DNA of 64,000 nucleotides, taken from NCBI RefSeq assembly GCF_035918155.1, contig NZ_CP109327.1, positions 5,828,001 to 5,892,000 on the forward strand, read 5' to 3'. A program made the translations under genes and the position numbers. This DNA is from Streptomyces sp. NBC_01591 (GTDB lineage Bacteria; Actinomycetota; Actinomycetes; Streptomycetales; Streptomycetaceae). Of this stretch, positions 35,755 to 44,555 are shown in pieces (position 1 is the first letter of the stretch; every line of letters begins with the position of its first letter). The notes beneath the pieces are model-generated. The model was not told the origin of the DNA, searched no databases, and was given only the letters and a program-made list of their open reading frames with translations.

Positions 35755-35875
35755 GCCGTCACAGTATCGACCGCAGGTGAACAGGGCTACAGGACTTCGG
35801 AGCCGCGCGGACCATTGACAGTCCCCGGGAGCGCGTCAACGCTGGGACGTGGAGCCCTCGGCGCGGGAGGCGACG

Positions 35876-36547
35876 ATGCCCACAGCGCGAGAAATACTGC
35901 TGGACGCCGCCCTCTCGGCGCTGGCGACCCTGCCCTGGACGTCGGTGCGCATGGTCGACGTGGCATCCGCCGCCGGGGTCTCCCGGCAGACCCTCCACAA
36001 TGAGTTCGGCGGCAAGGACGGCCTGGCCCGTGCCCTGGTCCGGGACGCCGTCGACGGCTATCTGGCCGGTGTCGAGAAGGCGCTGGGATCGGTCGGTGGT
36101 ACGGAGGACAAGCTGGCCGCCACCGCCGCCTGGACGGTCCGGGCCGTACGTACGAACGTGCTGGTCAGGGCGTTGCTCACGGGCTGCTGGAGTGAGTGGT
36201 TACCCCGCCTGGGACCCCCTGCGGCCTGGTGCGCGCCCCCGGTGCCCGGCCTGCGGAGCGCCGGTCCCGGGCCGCCGACCCCCGCCGAACTGCTCCGCCG
36301 GGCCCGCGAACGCGCGGTGGCCGTCCTCGGTGCGGAACGGTCACCACGCGACCTGGAGGCACTGGCCGTGACCTGCGAGATCGCGCTGCGGCTCGCCCTG
36401 AGCTACGCGCTGGTGCCCGGTCCTTCGGGGGTGGAGGGAGAGACGGCGCCGCTGGTGCGCCACGTGGTGGAGCGGGCGCCGGACGAGGTGGCGCGACGCG
36501 CGGTCAGTGGGACGAGCCCGAGAGCTGGAGCCCGATTACCCCGATGA
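35876..36547 (+). CDS. TetR-family transcriptional regulator
   Basis: A 223-residue TetR-type repressor. The N-terminal helix-turn-helix is TSVRMVDVASAAGVSRQTLHNEFGGKDGLARAL (about 23-55). The remainder is a helical ligand-binding domain. ATG 35876 has GCGGGAGG upstream. The gene converges with the SMR transporter gene, and their 3' ends overlap by 44 bases. It may control that pump, but no operator was identified. Confidence 0.87.
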   Translation: MPTAREILLDAALSALATLPWTSVRMVDVASAAGVSRQTLHNEFGGKDGLARALVRDAVDGYLAGVEKALGSVGGTEDKLAATAAWTVRAVRTNVLVRALLTGCWSEWLPRLGPPAAWCAPPVPGLRSAGPGPPTPAELLRRARERAVAVLGAERSPRDLEALAVTCEIALRLALSYALVPGPSGVEGETAPLVRHVVERAPDEVARRAVSGTSPRAGARLPR

Positions 36548-36827
36548 TCACCAGGGAGATCGAGACCAGCTTGAGGGTGGAGACCACGTCGTCGAGGAAG
36601 ACCATGCCGTAGATCGCGGTGCCCGCCGCGCCGATACCGGTCCACACGGCGTAGGCGGGGCCCACGTCGAGTTTCTTCAGCGACAACGTCAGCAGACCGA
36701 AGCTGCCGAGGGCGAAGACGCAGAACGCGACGGTCGGCCAGAGCCGGGTGAAGCCGTGCGAGAGTTTCAGACAGACGGCGAAGCCGGTCTCCAGAAGTCC
36801 TGCGACCACGACCAGCAGCCACGCCAT
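36504..36827 (-). CDS. SMR family efflux protein (SugE/Gdx-like)
   Basis: A 107-residue four-helix small multidrug resistance protein. The essential membrane Glu13 is in GLLETGF, followed by the SugE-type segment LKLSHGFTRLWPT and AYAVWTGIGAAGTAIYGMVFL. SugE-like members export guanidinium or quaternary ammonium compounds. Only one SMR gene is present, so a homodimer is expected. No guanidine riboswitch was seen in the 90-base upstream gap. ATG 36827 is chosen over an upstream in-frame ATG lacking conservation. Confidence 0.88.
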   Translation of the reverse strand: MAWLLVVVAGLLETGFAVCLKLSHGFTRLWPTVAFCVFALGSFGLLTLSLKKLDVGPAYAVWTGIGAAGTAIYGMVFLDDVVSTLKLVSISLVIIGVIGLQLSGSSH

Positions 36828-36917
36828 CGTCAGTGCCCTCCCACGTCGGTGACCGGCTTGCCACACTGAGTGTGATTATGCATTTACCGGTGACAGCAGA
36901 TCGCAAACGTGCCCCGG

Positions 36918-37934
36918 TCAATCGCCTTCGCGCCGCTCCCGGGTGGACAGCAACCGGTGCAGCGAGTCCAGCCGGGCCGGATCGGCGTGGCCGTCAGCGA
37001 CCCAGGCGGCCAGGGCGCATTCCGGTTCACGGCCGTCGTGGGTGCAGCCGCGCGGGCACTCCTCGGTGCCGGGCTCCAGGTCCGGGAACGCGTGGATCAC
37101 CCGGGACGGGTCGATGTGGTTGAGCCCGAAGGAGCGCACACCGGGGGTGTCGATCACCCAGCCGCGATAGTCGGGCAACGGCAGCGCCAGCGCCGACGTG
37201 GTGGTGTGCCGGCCGCGGCCGGTGACCGCGTTGACCACTCCCGTCGTACGCCGCCGGTCCTTCGGCACCAGCGCGTTGACCAGCGTGGTCTTGCCGACGC
37301 CGGAGTGCCCGACGAAGGCGGTGACCCGGTCGTGCAGCTGCTCGCGGACCCGCTCGGCCGCGTCGCCGTTCTCCAGCTCCTCGCGGCTGGTCACGATGAA
37401 CGGGACGCCCAGCGGCGTGTACGCCTCCAGCAGTTTGTCCGGGGAGGCCAGATCGGACTTGGTGAGGACCAGCAGCGGCGAGAGCCCGCCGTCGTACGCG
37501 GCGACCAGACAGCGGTCGATCATCCGCGGACGGGGTTCCGGATCGGCCAGGGCGGTGACGATCGCCAGCTGGTCGGCGTTGGCGACGACCACCCGCTCGT
37601 ACGGATCGTCGTCGTCCGCGGTCCGGCGCAGCACCGAGCGGCGCTCACCGATGCGGACGATGCGGGCGAGGGTGTCCTTGTCACCGGACAGATCGCCGAC
37701 GATGGAGACGGTGTCCCCCACCACGGCGGCCTTCCGGCCCAGCTCACGGGCCTTCATCGCCATGACCGTACGGCCGTCCACGAGACAGGTGAGGCGGCCC
37801 CGGTCGACGGTGAGGACCATGCCATCCTCGGCGTCCTCGTGCTTCGGGCGGGTATGAGTGCGAGGCCGGTTGCCCTTCGGGTTGGGGCGGAACCGGATGT
37901 CGTCCTCGTCGGGGTTCTTGCCGTAGCGGCGCAT
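36918..37934 (-). CDS. rsgA: ribosome small subunit-dependent GTPase RsgA
   Basis: A 338-residue circularly permuted GTPase that assists late 30S ribosome maturation. The permutation is visible: G4 (LTKSD, 157-161) comes before G1 (GHSGVGKTTL, 209-218) and G3 (DTPG, about 265). An OB-fold domain precedes and a zinc knuckle (CPRGCTHDGREPEC, about 298-311) follows. The N-terminal 35 residues are basic and probably touch rRNA. It starts 3 bases after the aroA stop, so the two form an operon. Confidence 0.93.
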   Translation of the reverse strand: MRRYGKNPDEDDIRFRPNPKGNRPRTHTRPKHEDAEDGMVLTVDRGRLTCLVDGRTVMAMKARELGRKAAVVGDTVSIVGDLSGDKDTLARIVRIGERRSVLRRTADDDDPYERVVVANADQLAIVTALADPEPRPRMIDRCLVAAYDGGLSPLLVLTKSDLASPDKLLEAYTPLGVPFIVTSREELENGDAAERVREQLHDRVTAFVGHSGVGKTTLVNALVPKDRRRTTGVVNAVTGRGRHTTTSALALPLPDYRGWVIDTPGVRSFGLNHIDPSRVIHAFPDLEPGTEECPRGCTHDGREPECALAAWVADGHADPARLDSLHRLLSTRERREGD

Positions 37935-37937
37935 GTC

Positions 37938-39254
37938 TCAGGCCCCGAGCATTCCGGTCCACATCTGCGGGAAGTCCGGCAGGGTCTTGGCGGTTGTCGC
38001 CACGTTCTCGATCTCCACTCCGGGGACGGCAAGGCCGATGATCGACCCCGCGGTTGCCATCCGATGGTCGTCGTACGTATGGAAGGTACCGCCGTGCAGC
38101 GGCCGGGGCCGGATGTGGAGGCCGTCGGCGGTCTCGGTGACATCGCCGCCGAGCTCGTTGATCTCCTTGGTGAGCGCGGCCAGCCGGTCCGTCTCGTGCA
38201 GCCGCAGATGGGCGACACCGCTCAGGGTGGACGGGGAGTCGGCGAGCGCCGCGACGGCCGCGATGCCGGGGGTGAGCTCACCGACCTCGCCGAGGTCGAC
38301 GTCGATGCCGTGGATACGGCCCGATCCGGTGAAGGTGAGGCCGCGCTCGGTCAGTTCGCAGCTGCCGCCCATCGCGGTGAAGATCTCGCGCAGCGCGTCG
38401 CCCGGCTGGGTGGTGCGCTCGGGCCAGTCGGGGATCGTGACCCGGCCGCCGGTGACCAGCGCGGCCGCGAGGAACGGCTGGGCGTTGGAGAGATCGGGCT
38501 CGATGGTCAGATCACGGCCGAGCAGGGCGGAGGGGGAGACCCGCCAGACGTTCGGCTCGCCGCCCGTCTCCGGCTCGTCGACCTGCGCGCCGACCGCCCG
38601 CAGCATGTCGACGGTCATCCGGATGTGCGGCATGGAGGGGAGCCTGGCGCCGGTGTGACGCACCTCCACCCCCTGGTTGTAGCGCGGCGCCGACAGCAGC
38701 AGCGCCGAGACGAACTGGGAGGACGAGGAGGCGTCGATCGCCACCGGTCCACCGTCCAGCGCGCCGCCGCCGTGCACCGTCATCGGCAGCGAGCCGCGCC
38801 CCTCGTCGTCGATCCGGGCGCCGAGTACCCGCAGCGCGTCGATCACGCCGGTCAGCGGGCGCTCGTACGAACGCTGGTCGCCGTCGAAGCGGACCGGGCC
38901 GTCGGCGAGGGCCGCGACCGGCGGCAGGAAGCGCATGACCGTTCCGGCATTGCCGACGTCGACCGTGGTGGGGCCGTGCAGCCCGGCCGGGATGACCCGC
39001 CAGGCCTCGCCGGTGCCGTCCGGGCCCACACCCTCCTCGATGCCGACGCCCATCGCGCGCAGCGCCTCGGCCATCAGCAGCGTGTCACGGGAGCGCAGCG
39101 GGCGGCGCAGCCAGCCGGGCTCGGCGGCGAGCGCGGCGAGGACGAGCGCGCGATTGGTGACCGACTTCGATCCGGGCACGGTGACGGTCGCGTCGACGGG
39201 TCCGGTCGCATGCGGGGCGGGCCAGAGGGCGGGGTGCACGGAGCTTTCGGTCAT
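37938..39254 (-). CDS. aroA: 3-phosphoshikimate 1-carboxyvinyltransferase (EPSP synthase)
   Basis: A 438-residue EPSP synthase, the sixth step of the shikimate pathway, joining shikimate-3-phosphate and phosphoenolpyruvate. Motifs: [18 protein letters not shown] (substrate Lys, near 26), [12 protein letters not shown] (phosphoenolpyruvate pocket), [12 protein letters not shown] and [13 protein letters not shown], and YDDHRMATA near the C-terminus. ATG 39254 is preferred over a start three codons upstream. It is followed directly by rsgA. Confidence 0.95.
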   Translation of the reverse strand: MTESSVHPALWPAPHATGPVDATVTVPGSKSVTNRALVLAALAAEPGWLRRPLRSRDTLLMAEALRAMGVGIEEGVGPDGTGEAWRVIPAGLHGPTTVDVGNAGTVMRFLPPVAALADGPVRFDGDQRSYERPLTGVIDALRVLGARIDDEGRGSLPMTVHGGGALDGGPVAIDASSSSQFVSALLLSAPRYNQGVEVRHTGARLPSMPHIRMTVDMLRAVGAQVDEPETGGEPNVWRVSPSALLGRDLTIEPDLSNAQPFLAAALVTGGRVTIPDWPERTTQPGDALREIFTAMGGSCELTERGLTFTGSGRIHGIDVDLGEVGELTPGIAAVAALADSPSTLSGVAHLRLHETDRLAALTKEINELGGDVTETADGLHIRPRPLHGGTFHTYDDHRMATAGSIIGLAVPGVEIENVATTAKTLPDFPQMWTGMLGA

Positions 39255-39357
39255 GGACCTCACTTTAGTGGCTCACCGCAAACCCGAATCTCGATCAAAT
39301 AGGCCGAAACCGGGGCGTAATGCAAGCGTGGTAGGTGCCGCAGGCCGCTGTCGGCCC

Positions 39358-40071
39358 TCACATGCCGAGCAGCCAGCGCCCGCCGCCGATCAGCGAGCAG
39401 AGCGACACCGCGTGGAAGAGGAAGAGCCAGAGCGCGGCCGGTACGTCCGTCAGCCGTGACAGCTGGTCCGCGTCCGAGTCCGGCGCACCGCCGTACCGCC
39501 GCTTGGACTGGAGCTCGAAGGCCGGGCGCACGCCGCCGAGCAGCAGGAACCAGACCACGGAGTACGCGAACAGCGACTGCCAGGCCGGCGAGGCCAGCCA
39601 GGACACCACCAGGAAGGCCGAGCCGGTGAGGATCACCGTCAGTGCCCCGTACACATTGCGGATCATCACCAGCATCACCGCGAGCAGTCCGGTGGCCACC
39701 CACAGCAGCAACGTGATCCTGCCGTCGACCAGCAGCCACGCGCCGCCCAGGCCCAGCAGCGGCGGGGCGGTGTAGCCGGCGGCCGCGGTGAGGATCATGC
39801 CGATACCGGTCGGCTTGCCGCGGCTGACGGTCAGGCCGCTGGTGTCCGAGTGCAGCCGGATGCCGGACAGCTGCCGGCCGGTGAGCAGCGCGATCAGCCC
39901 GTGGCCGCCCTCGTGCGCGATGGTGATCGCGTTGCGGGTCAGCCGCCATATCGGGTTCGGCACGACGGCGATCAGCGCGAGAGTGCCGGTCACCACCACC
40001 AGCCACTGCTCGGGGGCGGGCTGGGTGCCGAACACGCGGTCCCACAGATTGCCCAGTTCGGTGCTGTCCAT
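39358..40071 (-). CDS. M50 family membrane metallopeptidase
   Basis: A 237-residue polytopic membrane protein with the zinc motif HEGGH in the first third (AITIAHEGGHGLIALLTG) and about six helices, resembling site-2-protease-like M50 enzymes of actinobacteria. The usual downstream third-ligand motif (NxxPxxxLDG) is not recognisable. The enzyme may thus have a variant site or be non-proteolytic. ATG 40071 follows AAGGAG. It lies just upstream of aroA on the same strand (103-base gap). Confidence 0.8.
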   Translation of the reverse strand: MDSTELGNLWDRVFGTQPAPEQWLVVVTGTLALIAVVPNPIWRLTRNAITIAHEGGHGLIALLTGRQLSGIRLHSDTSGLTVSRGKPTGIGMILTAAAGYTAPPLLGLGGAWLLVDGRITLLLWVATGLLAVMLVMIRNVYGALTVILTGSAFLVVSWLASPAWQSLFAYSVVWFLLLGGVRPAFELQSKRRYGGAPDSDADQLSRLTDVPAALWLFLFHAVSLCSLIGGGRWLLGM

Positions 40072-40149
40072 GGCGTGGGCGGCTCCTTGCGGTGTCGGCT
40101 TGCGGTATCGGCGTCCTGCCGGTGTGACGGTCGTGGCAGTCTGGCACTT

Positions 40150-40965
40150 ATGTGCGGACGGTATTCAGCGAGTCGGCGGCCCGAGGACCTGACCGGACTC
40201 TTCCAGGTCGAGAAGTGGGAACCGGCAGAGGCCCTGGCGCCCGATTGGAACGTGGCGCCCACCAAGGAGGTCTACGCCGTACTGGAGCGTCCCGTGAAAG
40301 ACGCAGACGATCAGCGTCCGGTTCGCCAGATGCGCGCGCTGAAATGGGGACTCGTACCGTCCTGGGCGAAGTCCCCGGAGGGCGCCGCGCGGATGATCAA
40401 CGCCCGCGCGGAGACCGTCCACGAGAAGCCGTCCTTCCGTCGTCCCTTCGTCTCCCGGCGCTGCATCCTGCCCGCCGACGGCTACTACGAGTGGGTCACC
40501 GGCGCGGACGAGCGGCAGCTGGAGGAGAAGGGCAGGAAGAAGCGCCCGCGCAAGCAGCCGTACTTCGTGACACCCGCCGACGGATCGGTCTTCGCGATGG
40601 CCGGGCTGTACGAGTTCTGGCGCGACCGGACCCTGCCGGACGACCACCCGATGGCCTGGTGGGTGACCTGCACGGTGATCACGACCGAGGCGGAGACCAC
40701 CCCGCTCGCCGTCGCCCCCGCGGACGGCCCGGCCGCGCTCGCCGACATCCACCCCCGGATGCCGCTGATGCTGACCCCGGACCGCTGGGATGCCTGGCTC
40801 GACCCGTCGCGCACCGATGTCGAGGAGCTGAAGGCGCTGCTCGCACCGCCGCCGGGCGGGCTGATGCGGGCCTATCCGGTGGCCACGGCCGTCAGCAACG
40901 TCCGCAACAACGGGCCCGAACTGCTGGAAGAACTGGCCGCGCCGGAAGTGGGCACCCTGTTCTGA
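40150..40965 (+). CDS. SRAP domain DNA-protein crosslink protein (HMCES/YedK family)
   Basis: A 271-residue SRAP protein. Cys2, exposed after Met removal, forms a thiazolidine crosslink with abasic sites in single-stranded DNA. MCGRYS, the NARAET segment, RRCILPADGYYEW and the IHPRMPL histidine are all present. A family-typical insert rich in Lys and Arg lies near 120. ATG 40150 is fixed by the invariant MCGRY start. No ribosome binding site is obvious, so the mRNA may be leaderless. It is divergent from the M50 gene. Confidence 0.92.
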   Translation: MCGRYSASRRPEDLTGLFQVEKWEPAEALAPDWNVAPTKEVYAVLERPVKDADDQRPVRQMRALKWGLVPSWAKSPEGAARMINARAETVHEKPSFRRPFVSRRCILPADGYYEWVTGADERQLEEKGRKKRPRKQPYFVTPADGSVFAMAGLYEFWRDRTLPDDHPMAWWVTCTVITTEAETTPLAVAPADGPAALADIHPRMPLMLTPDRWDAWLDPSRTDVEELKALLAPPPGGLMRAYPVATAVSNVRNNGPELLEELAAPEVGTLF

Positions 40966-40990
40966 ACTCCCGGCGGGGAGGATGGGGTAC

Positions 40991-41704
40991 GTGAGTACTA
41001 CAGAGACGGGCCGCCGATCCGAGGCGGCCGAAATGGTCGACACCGATGCCGGGCCGGCCAGGATCACCTGGTTTCCCGCGACGGGCACGACGAAGGCCGG
41101 GAGCGCGACGAACACGACGAAGGCCACGACCGCCGCGCCCGCCCGCCTCGTGCTCGCCCTCGGCCACGGCGCGGGCGGTGGCATCGAGGCCCGCGACCTC
41201 CGGGCCCTGGCCGCCGCCCTGCCCGCCCACGGGGTGACCGTCGCCCTGGTGGAGCAGCCGTGGCGGGTCGCCGGGAAGCGGCTGGCGCCCGCCCCGAAGA
41301 CCCTGGACACCGGGTGGCGGGGGCTGTGGCCCGCGCTCACCGCACCCGGGCTGCCCGTCGTCGCGGGCGGGCGGAGCGCCGGGGCCCGGGTGGCCTGCCG
41401 GACGGCCGCGGAGCTCGGGGCCCACGCCGTCCTCGCGCTCAGCTTCCCGCTGCACCCGCCCGGTAAGCCGGAGAAGTCCCGCAAGGACGAGCTCCTCGGC
41501 TCCGGCGTACCCACGCTCGTGGTGCAGGGCGGCCACGATCCGTTCGGGCGGCCCGCCGAATTCCCGCCGGGGGAGTACGAGATCGCCGAGGTGCCGTACG
41601 GCGACCACGGGTTCGCCGTGCCGAAGAAGGCCGGTCCCGGCCAGGACGAGGCGATGGAGATCCTGACCGCCGCCGTGACCGGATGGCTGGCCGCCCTCGT
41701 GTGA
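40991..41704 (+). CDS. alpha/beta-hydrolase family protein (KANL3/Tex30-like)
   Basis: A 237-residue protein with an alpha/beta-hydrolase fold. The oxyanion region is LALGHGAGGGIEARDL, the nucleophile elbow is GGRSAGARVA, and the acid and His lie in VVQGGHDPFG and VPYGDHGFAVP. This layout matches the dienelactone-hydrolase-like Tex30/KANL3 group. GTG 40991 is spaced 9 bases from GGGGAGG. ATG 40982 touches that site. It lies 25 bases after the SRAP gene, so they are probably co-transcribed. The substrate is unknown. Confidence 0.83.
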   Translation: MSTTETGRRSEAAEMVDTDAGPARITWFPATGTTKAGSATNTTKATTAAPARLVLALGHGAGGGIEARDLRALAAALPAHGVTVALVEQPWRVAGKRLAPAPKTLDTGWRGLWPALTAPGLPVVAGGRSAGARVACRTAAELGAHAVLALSFPLHPPGKPEKSRKDELLGSGVPTLVVQGGHDPFGRPAEFPPGEYEIAEVPYGDHGFAVPKKAGPGQDEAMEILTAAVTGWLAALV

Positions 41705-41714
41705 CGTGAGCCCC

Positions 41715-41741
41715 GGGAATGTTGAGCGAGGGGCCACTGTT
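41715..41741 (+). promoter_or_regulatory. SigR autoregulatory promoter of sigR-rsrA
   Basis: GGGAAT (41715-41720), 18 bases, then GTT (41739-41741) is an exact SigR consensus promoter. It lies 51 bases upstream of the ATG at 41792 and so would drive a transcript encoding the N-terminally extended SigR form. This matches the known positive autoregulation of sigR from its second promoter in S. coelicolor. Confidence 0.85.
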
Positions 41742-41977
41742 GTCGGTGTCATCGGTACATCAACGTCGTACGTGGAGAGGGAGTCCGTCGCATGGGTTCG
41801 ACCATCTGCCCGCGCCGCTCGAACGCCGCTGACCTGGAGTGGACGGTCCTGCATGCGGCCAAGACCACTCCCGAGCGGGCCCAGGGCGGATCGGATCGAC
41901 AGCCCGTCTCGAAGCAAGGTCGACTATTCTCCGATTCGAGCGGGTCCGGTTTCGGCTCCGCCACAGCGTTGGAGGAG

Positions 41978-42634
41978 GTGGGTCCGGTCACTGGGACCGA
42001 CACAGGGACCGACGACGGCCGCGCACAGGAGACGTCCGCCGAGCGCAACGCGCGCTTCGAGCGGGACGCTCTCGGTTTCCTCGACCAGATGTACTCGGCC
42101 GCGCTGCGCATGACGCGCAACCCCGCGGACGCCGAGGACCTGGTCCAGGAGACGTATGCCAAGGCGTACGGCTCCTTCCACCAGTTCCGTGAGGGCACCA
42201 ACCTCAAGGCGTGGATGTACCGCATCCTCACCAATACGTTCATCAACTCGTACCGCAAGAAGCAGCGCGAACCTCAGCGCAGCGCCGCGGAGGAGATCGA
42301 GGACTGGCAGCTGGCGCGCGCCGAGTCGCACATGTCGACAGGTCTGCGCTCCGCCGAGTCGCAGGCGCTGGACCACCTGCCCGACTCCGACGTGAAGTCC
42401 GCTCTGCAGGCGATCCCCGAAGAGTTCCGCATCGCCGTGTATCTCGCCGATGTCGAGGGCTTTGCCTACAAGGAGATCGCGGACATCATGGGGACTCCCA
42501 TCGGTACGGTGATGTCCCGACTGCACCGGGGCCGCCGCCAACTGCGCGGCATGCTGGAGGACTACGCCCGCGAGCGCGGGCTCGTCCCGGCCGGTGCCGG
42601 AGAGTCGGACGATCGGAAAGGCTCGGGCTCATGA
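41978..42634 (+). CDS. sigR: ECF sigma factor SigR (thiol-oxidative stress)
   Basis: SigR directs transcription of thioredoxin, mycothiol and proteolysis genes under disulfide stress and is held inactive by RsrA. Sigma2 ([35 protein letters not shown]) and sigma4 ([42 protein letters not shown]) are complete. GTG 41978 gives a product of 218 residues beginning MGPVTGTD, similar to the known constitutive form. The ribosome-binding GGAGGAG abuts this GTG, so the exact start is uncertain. The frame is open back to ATG 41792, adding 62 residues. S. coelicolor is known to make a longer, unstable SigR' from its SigR-dependent transcript. The stop overlaps the rsrA start (ATGA). Confidence 0.93.
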   Translation: MGPVTGTDTGTDDGRAQETSAERNARFERDALGFLDQMYSAALRMTRNPADAEDLVQETYAKAYGSFHQFREGTNLKAWMYRILTNTFINSYRKKQREPQRSAAEEIEDWQLARAESHMSTGLRSAESQALDHLPDSDVKSALQAIPEEFRIAVYLADVEGFAYKEIADIMGTPIGTVMSRLHRGRRQLRGMLEDYARERGLVPAGAGESDDRKGSGS

Positions 42635-42951
42635 GCTGCGGAGAGCCGCACGAGACGGACTGCTCAGAGGTCCTCGATCATCTCTACGAGTTTCTCGACC
42701 ACGAGATGCCCGACAGCGACTGCACCAAGTTCGAGGTGCACTTCGAGGAGTGCTCCCCGTGCCTGGAGAAGTACGGCCTGGAACAGGCCGTCAAGAAGCT
42801 GGTGAAGCGTTGCTGCGGCCAGGACGACGTGCCGAGTGATCTGCGGTCCAAGGTGATGGGCCGGATCGATCTGATCCGCTCGGGGCAGGCCGTGCCCGAG
42901 CAGGATGTGGCGGCAGCGGGAAGCGAACAGCCGACCGCCGCCAAGGAGTGA
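42631..42951 (+). CDS. rsrA: RsrA, zinc-binding redox-sensitive anti-sigma factor
   Basis: A 106-residue anti-sigma factor of the ZAS family. Cys11, His37, Cys41 and Cys44 (HFEECSPC) form the zinc and redox site, and Cys3 and Cys31 are also present, as in S. coelicolor RsrA. Disulfide formation releases zinc and SigR. The ATG overlaps the sigR stop by four bases, giving translational coupling. Expression comes with sigR from the SigR promoter, forming a homeostatic loop. Confidence 0.94.
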   Translation: MSCGEPHETDCSEVLDHLYEFLDHEMPDSDCTKFEVHFEECSPCLEKYGLEQAVKKLVKRCCGQDDVPSDLRSKVMGRIDLIRSGQAVPEQDVAAAGSEQPTAAKE

Positions 42952-43088
42952 CACCCGGCGGCCGGGCCGTACCGGCCGCCGCCACCGAATCACCCGAATG
43001 TGCTAATCGGGCTCATTGATGCTCGGCCGGTCGCACAACTCGCTAGCCTGGCGCCTCCATTGACCATGTTGGGGGGCGGGCCGAGCGG

Positions 43089-44555
43089 GTGAGAGCCACA
43101 CGCGGGGCGGCGCGCGCGTACATCGCGGCGGTCGTGGTGGGTGCTCTGTTCTGTGTGCTTCCCGCGCTGCGGAGCGGCGTGGGGACCCCGTGGGGCACCG
43201 TCGCACTGCTCACCGGGCTCTATCTGGCCTGTGAACTCCCCGGGCGCTGCCCCTTCTTCGGCAGCTCCGTGCGGATCCGTGCCGGATCGTTCTTTCCGCT
43301 GCTGCTGGCCGCCGCCTTCCTGCTGCCGCCCGCCGCGGCCGCACTCGTCGCCGTGCCCGGATCGCTCGTCGGCCGGGTGGAACAACCGCCCGCCACCGCA
43401 CGGCGCGTCTGGCGGGCCGCGCAGCTCGCCGTCACGGTCTGGGCGGCCTCGGCCGTCCACGCGATGCTCGGCGGCACCGCCACGCTCGGCGGCACCGGTA
43501 CCGGTCCCGACCGGCTCCCCGACCTGCCCTACGCGATCCTGCCCGCCTGCGCCGCCGCCCTGGCCTTCAGCCTCGTCCTGACCGCACTGGACGGCTCCAT
43601 CCTGGCCGTGGCCGAACGGCTGCCCCTGCGGCGGGCCTGGAGCGGGCTGCTGCCCCGCTCGCTGGGGCCGCACCTGGTGCACGGACTCGCCGGGCTGATG
43701 ATGGCGGTCCTGTGGCGCGGCCCGTACGGGCCGCTCTCCGCGCTCATCGTCCTGCTGCCGATGTACATCTCCTGCTGGGTCTTCGCCCAGTACCACCGCG
43801 AGCACGCCGCCCACCGCGCCACCATCAGGGCGCTGGTGCAGGCCGTCGACATCAAGGACACGTACACCCGCGGCCACAGCGAACGGGTCGGGCGGGCCTC
43901 GGTCCTCATCGCCCGCGAACTGGGCATGGACCAGGACCGCCTGGAGGTCGTCCGGTTCGCCGGCATCCTGCACGACGTCGGCAAGCTCGGGGTCCCCACC
44001 CGGGTGCTCCGCAAGGACGGGCCGCTCACGCCGGAGGAACGCCAGGTGATCGAACTGCATCCGGAGTACGGGCACGAGATCGTCCGCGGCATCGGCTTCC
44101 TCGGCGAGGCACGGGCCGCGATCCTGCACCACCACGAACGGCTCGACGGCAGCGGCTATCCGTACGGGCTCAGCGGGCGCGAGATCCCGGAGTTCGCACG
44201 GGTCGTCGCGGTGGCGGACGCCTTCGACGCGATGACCTCGACCCGGTCCTACCGGCGGGGGAGGCCGGTGCCGGCCGCGCTGGAGGAGCTGAAGCGGTGC
44301 GCGGGCACGCAGTTCGACCCGCAGATGGTCCGGGCGCTGGTGCGCGGTCTCGATCGGCACGGCTGGTCGGCGGTGACGAGGGCCGTGACGGCGGACGAGC
44401 CGGGGGTCCCGGGGCCCCGGGGCGAGAGCGCGAAGGCCGCCCCGGGCCGCCCTCGGCCGTCCGGCGGGCTCGACCACGTACCGCCGCCGCAGCCCCCGGC
44501 GGACGGGCTCGGCGCCGCGTCCGGTCCGCACTCGCCCGCGGACCGCCGCGGATGA
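43089..44555 (+). CDS. membrane-bound HD-GYP domain protein (c-di-GMP phosphodiesterase type)
   Basis: A 488-residue protein with about six to seven N-terminal membrane helices (to about residue 235), then a complete HD-GYP domain: HD in GILHDVGKLGVP near 293-302, HHHERLDGSGYPYGL near 346-360, and ADAFDAMTSTRSYR. Such domains hydrolyse cyclic di-GMP, the signal that holds Streptomyces in vegetative growth through BldD. The C-terminal 80 residues are Pro-rich and probably disordered. The start is GTG 43089, with a G-rich binding site. The stop overlaps the start of a second HD-GYP gene (ATGA). These may be the HdgA/HdgB pair described in Streptomyces, a tentative match. Confidence 0.86.
   Translation: MRATRGAARAYIAAVVVGALFCVLPALRSGVGTPWGTVALLTGLYLACELPGRCPFFGSSVRIRAGSFFPLLLAAAFLLPPAAAALVAVPGSLVGRVEQPPATARRVWRAAQLAVTVWAASAVHAMLGGTATLGGTGTGPDRLPDLPYAILPACAAALAFSLVLTALDGSILAVAERLPLRRAWSGLLPRSLGPHLVHGLAGLMMAVLWRGPYGPLSALIVLLPMYISCWVFAQYHREHAAHRATIRALVQAVDIKDTYTRGHSERVGRASVLIARELGMDQDRLEVVRFAGILHDVGKLGVPTRVLRKDGPLTPEERQVIELHPEYGHEIVRGIGFLGEARAAILHHHERLDGSGYPYGLSGREIPEFARVVAVADAFDAMTSTRSYRRGRPVPAALEELKRCAGTQFDPQMVRALVRGLDRHGWSAVTRAVTADEPGVPGPRGESAKAAPGRPRPSGGLDHVPPPQPPADGLGAASGPHSPADRRG

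Noticed and set aside
36828..36917. Guanidine riboswitch before the SugE-like gene
   Set aside because: The 90-base interval lacks the conserved ykkC-type motifs.
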